This document shows positions 6,412-7,676 of a DNA stretch of 7,676 nucleotides, in pieces (the stretch's first letter is position 1; each line of letters starts with the position of its first letter). The stretch is taken from the NCBI GenBank assembly GCA_915066865.1, contig CAJZEE010000087.1, positions 1 through 7,676 of the forward strand, in the 5' to 3' direction. This stretch comes from an uncultured Veillonella sp. (GTDB taxonomy: Bacteria > Bacillota > Negativicutes > Veillonellales > Veillonellaceae). Below the pieces are notes generated by a model that saw only the letters and a program-made list of their open reading frames with translations, was not told the DNA's origin and did no database searches. Both the position numbers and the translations under genes were made by a program.

Positions 6412-7452
6412 CTACCATAAATCGATCATATGTTGTGTTACAAGGCTTACAGCAGTGATAGCAATCCAGCAACAAGCACCTAATGCAAGAGCGGAGCCAC
6501 CGGATTTAATCAATTTCACAATATTAGTATTAAGGCCAATCGCTACCATGGCCATTGTAATAAAGTATTTGGAAATAGTTTTGAATACGCTTAAGAATTG
6601 AATATCTATATTTGCATAGGATAATGCAGTAGTAATTAAAGAACAAATTACAAAGTAGAGAACAAACTTAGGGAAAATTTTAGCGATACTAACACTACCA
6701 CCATCAGTTTGAGCCGCATTTTGTTTTGCTTTATATACTTGGTAACTAGCAAGGCATAAACAAATCGGAATAATTGCAAGGGTACGAGTTAATTTAACGA
6801 TTGTTGCATATTCTAGAACTTGTGTACCAGTACCTTTCATGCTATCCCATACAGCAGCAGTAGCTGTTACAGAGGATGTATCGTTTACTGCAGTACCGGC
6901 AAATAGACCAAAGCCCATATTGGAAAGGCCAATGGCATCGCCAAATGGAGGGAATACAAAGGCAGCTACGACGTTGAAGAAGAATACAACAGAGATAGCC
7001 TGTGCAATGTCTTGATCTTCAGCTTTGATAACTGGTGCAGCTGCAGCGACGGCAGAACCGCCACAGATGGAGGAGCCTACGCCGATAAGTACGGCTGTAT
7101 TAGAGTCCATATGAGTAAGGCGATAAATAACATAGGACACGATTAAAGATGTAGCGATGGTTGAAATGATGACAGGTAAAGAAATCCAACCTACATGTAA
7201 AATTTGTGTAATGTTTAAGCCAAAGCCCAATAAAATAACAGCCCATTGTAAAATCTTCTTGGATGTAAATCCAATGCCGGCGCCAGTTTTTTCGCGCTTC
7301 CAAGATGTGAATACAGAGCCAATAATTATACCTAGGATAATAGCAAAGATTGGACTACCGATTAGATGAAATTCAAGACCTAATAGCCAACAAGGAATAG
7401 CGAGGACCGCACAGAGCAAAATGCCTGGCAGTGTTTTTTGATTAATACCCAT
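6412..7452 (-). CDS. yeiH: YeiH-family (UPF0324) putative sulfate exporter
   Basis: This 346-residue polytopic membrane protein matches the length of the YeiH/UPF0324 family, annotated as putative sulfate exporters. Recognisable family blocks are GSPIFAIILGIIIG (32-45), the glycine/alanine-rich GSSICGGSAVAAAAPVI (126-142), GTAVNDTSSVTATAAVW (186-202), KLTR (220-223) and AMVAIGLNTN (301-310). The repeated membrane-buried glycine/alanine motifs suggest a transporter with inverted halves. The start at 7452 is preferred over an in-frame ATG at 7485 because AGGAGG (7461-7466 on the plus strand) lies 8 nt upstream and the longer version adds a polar tail. In other bacteria a LysR regulator (YeiE) often adjoins yeiH. 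Here a LysR gene lies nearby but converges with this strand. The sulfate assignment is family annotation, not shown by the sequence. Confidence 0.9.
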   Translation of the reverse strand: MGINQKTLPGILLCAVLAIPCWLLGLEFHLIGSPIFAIILGIIIGSVFTSWKREKTGAGIGFTSKKILQWAVILLGFGLNITQILHVGWISLPVIISTIATSLIVSYVIYRLTHMDSNTAVLIGVGSSICGGSAVAAAAPVIKAEDQDIAQAISVVFFFNVVAAFVFPPFGDAIGLSNMGFGLFAGTAVNDTSSVTATAAVWDSMKGTGTQVLEYATIVKLTRTLAIIPICLCLASYQVYKAKQNAAQTDGGSVSIAKIFPKFVLYFVICSLITTALSYANIDIQFLSVFKTISKYFITMAMVAIGLNTNIVKLIKSGGSALALGACCWIAITAVSLVTQHMIDLW

Positions 7453-7467
7453 TATAAAAACCTCCTT

Positions 7468-7481
7468 ACTGTACATACAGT
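7468..7481. promoter_or_regulatory. Perfect 14-bp dyad just upstream of the yeiH-like ribosome binding site
   Basis: ACTGTA-CA-TACAGT is a perfect 6-2-6 inverted repeat, ending 2 bp from the AGGAGG at 7461-7466. It lies within the proposed 5' leader. It could be an operator or a small hairpin next to the ribosome binding site. The regulator is unknown. Confidence 0.5.
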
Positions 7482-7571
7482 TCACGTCATATGTGGTATC
7501 ATGTGGCGTTTGCTTTCTATAGTGTTAATAGTACCATAGGAAGGGTTTTTAAATCTACTATATATGTCAGA

Positions 7572-7601
7572 ATTATACAGAATATTCATCGCATTTTTGA
7601 A
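7572..7601 (-). promoter_or_regulatory. Candidate promoter for the yeiH-like gene
   Basis: On the minus strand a consensus TATAAT (7577 down to 7572) follows TTCAAA (7601 down to 7596) with an 18-bp spacer. The predicted start near 7565 gives a leader of about 110 nt. The remainder of 7482-7676 is AT-rich and shows no convincing gene. Confidence 0.4.
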
Positions 7602-7676
7602 GTTTTTATATGATTGATATAAATAAAAACAAATTATAAGATAGAAGTTAAAATTATTGAGTTAAAGATTTTGTAT

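Noticed and set aside
7131..7139. AACATAGGA-type match to the 13-bp repeat inside the yeiH-like gene
   Set aside because: Only a partial match inside coding sequence, consistent with chance.
7100..7369. Small open frames on both strands inside the yeiH-like gene
   Set aside because: Both are out-of-frame shadows of a well-conserved transporter gene.

Overview
The window looks like a chromosomal segment of a diderm Firmicute of the class Negativicutes, most likely Veillonella or a close relative. The main evidence is the gene at 945-2216. It encodes a secreted protein with an N-terminal SLH domain, a short coiled coil and a beta-barrel ending in phenylalanine, which is the OmpM-type outer-membrane porin and tether typical of that class. 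Low GC content, strong AGGAGG/GAGAGG ribosome binding sites and compact U-tailed terminators agree. The genus is inferred from recognition of the protein and was not checked by a search.

Left part (1-3040): two paralogous six-helix membrane cytochromes of the ferric-reductase-like/NOX-type fold (51-653 and 2336-2941) flank the OmpM-like porin. Each keeps the bis-heme histidine pattern Hx13H plus Hx12H but has no FAD/NAD(P)H dehydrogenase domain, so an unidentified partner must supply electrons. The first cytochrome gene ends at a strong terminator (667-698). It is followed by a 13-bp triple tandem repeat (724-765), a possible promoter (794-824) and a good match to the Fur-box consensus (854-868) in the leader of the porin gene. 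The porin and second cytochrome genes have no clear terminator between them and may share a transcript ending at 2991-3037. The working idea is an iron-responsive outer-membrane porin plus inner-membrane heme reductase module.

Middle part (3040-5575): a 12-helix MFS efflux-type transporter (3233-4438) is followed on the same strand by a LysR-family regulator (4639-5523). The 200-bp gap between them is very AT-rich. It holds an 11-bp-period tandem repeat (4487-4531) and, close to the regulator's start, a T-N11-A dyad (4597-4611) that would suit autoregulation. No terminator was seen after the transporter gene.

Right part (5575-7676), on the minus strand: a YeiH-family (UPF0324, putative sulfate exporter) transporter (6412-7452) lies upstream of a LysE/ArgO-like amino-acid exporter (5663-6277). 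The 134 bp between them forms a nested 103-bp imperfect palindrome with a GC-rich inner hairpin. A good extended -10 promoter lies on its upstream arm, so the exporter probably has its own promoter with a structured leader. The terminal 7482-7676 stretch is AT-rich 5' flank of the yeiH-like gene with a candidate promoter and no convincing gene. Transport dominates the right half (three exporter-type proteins and one regulator), but no substrate can be assigned from sequence alone. No RNA genes, insertion sequences or CRISPR arrays were found.
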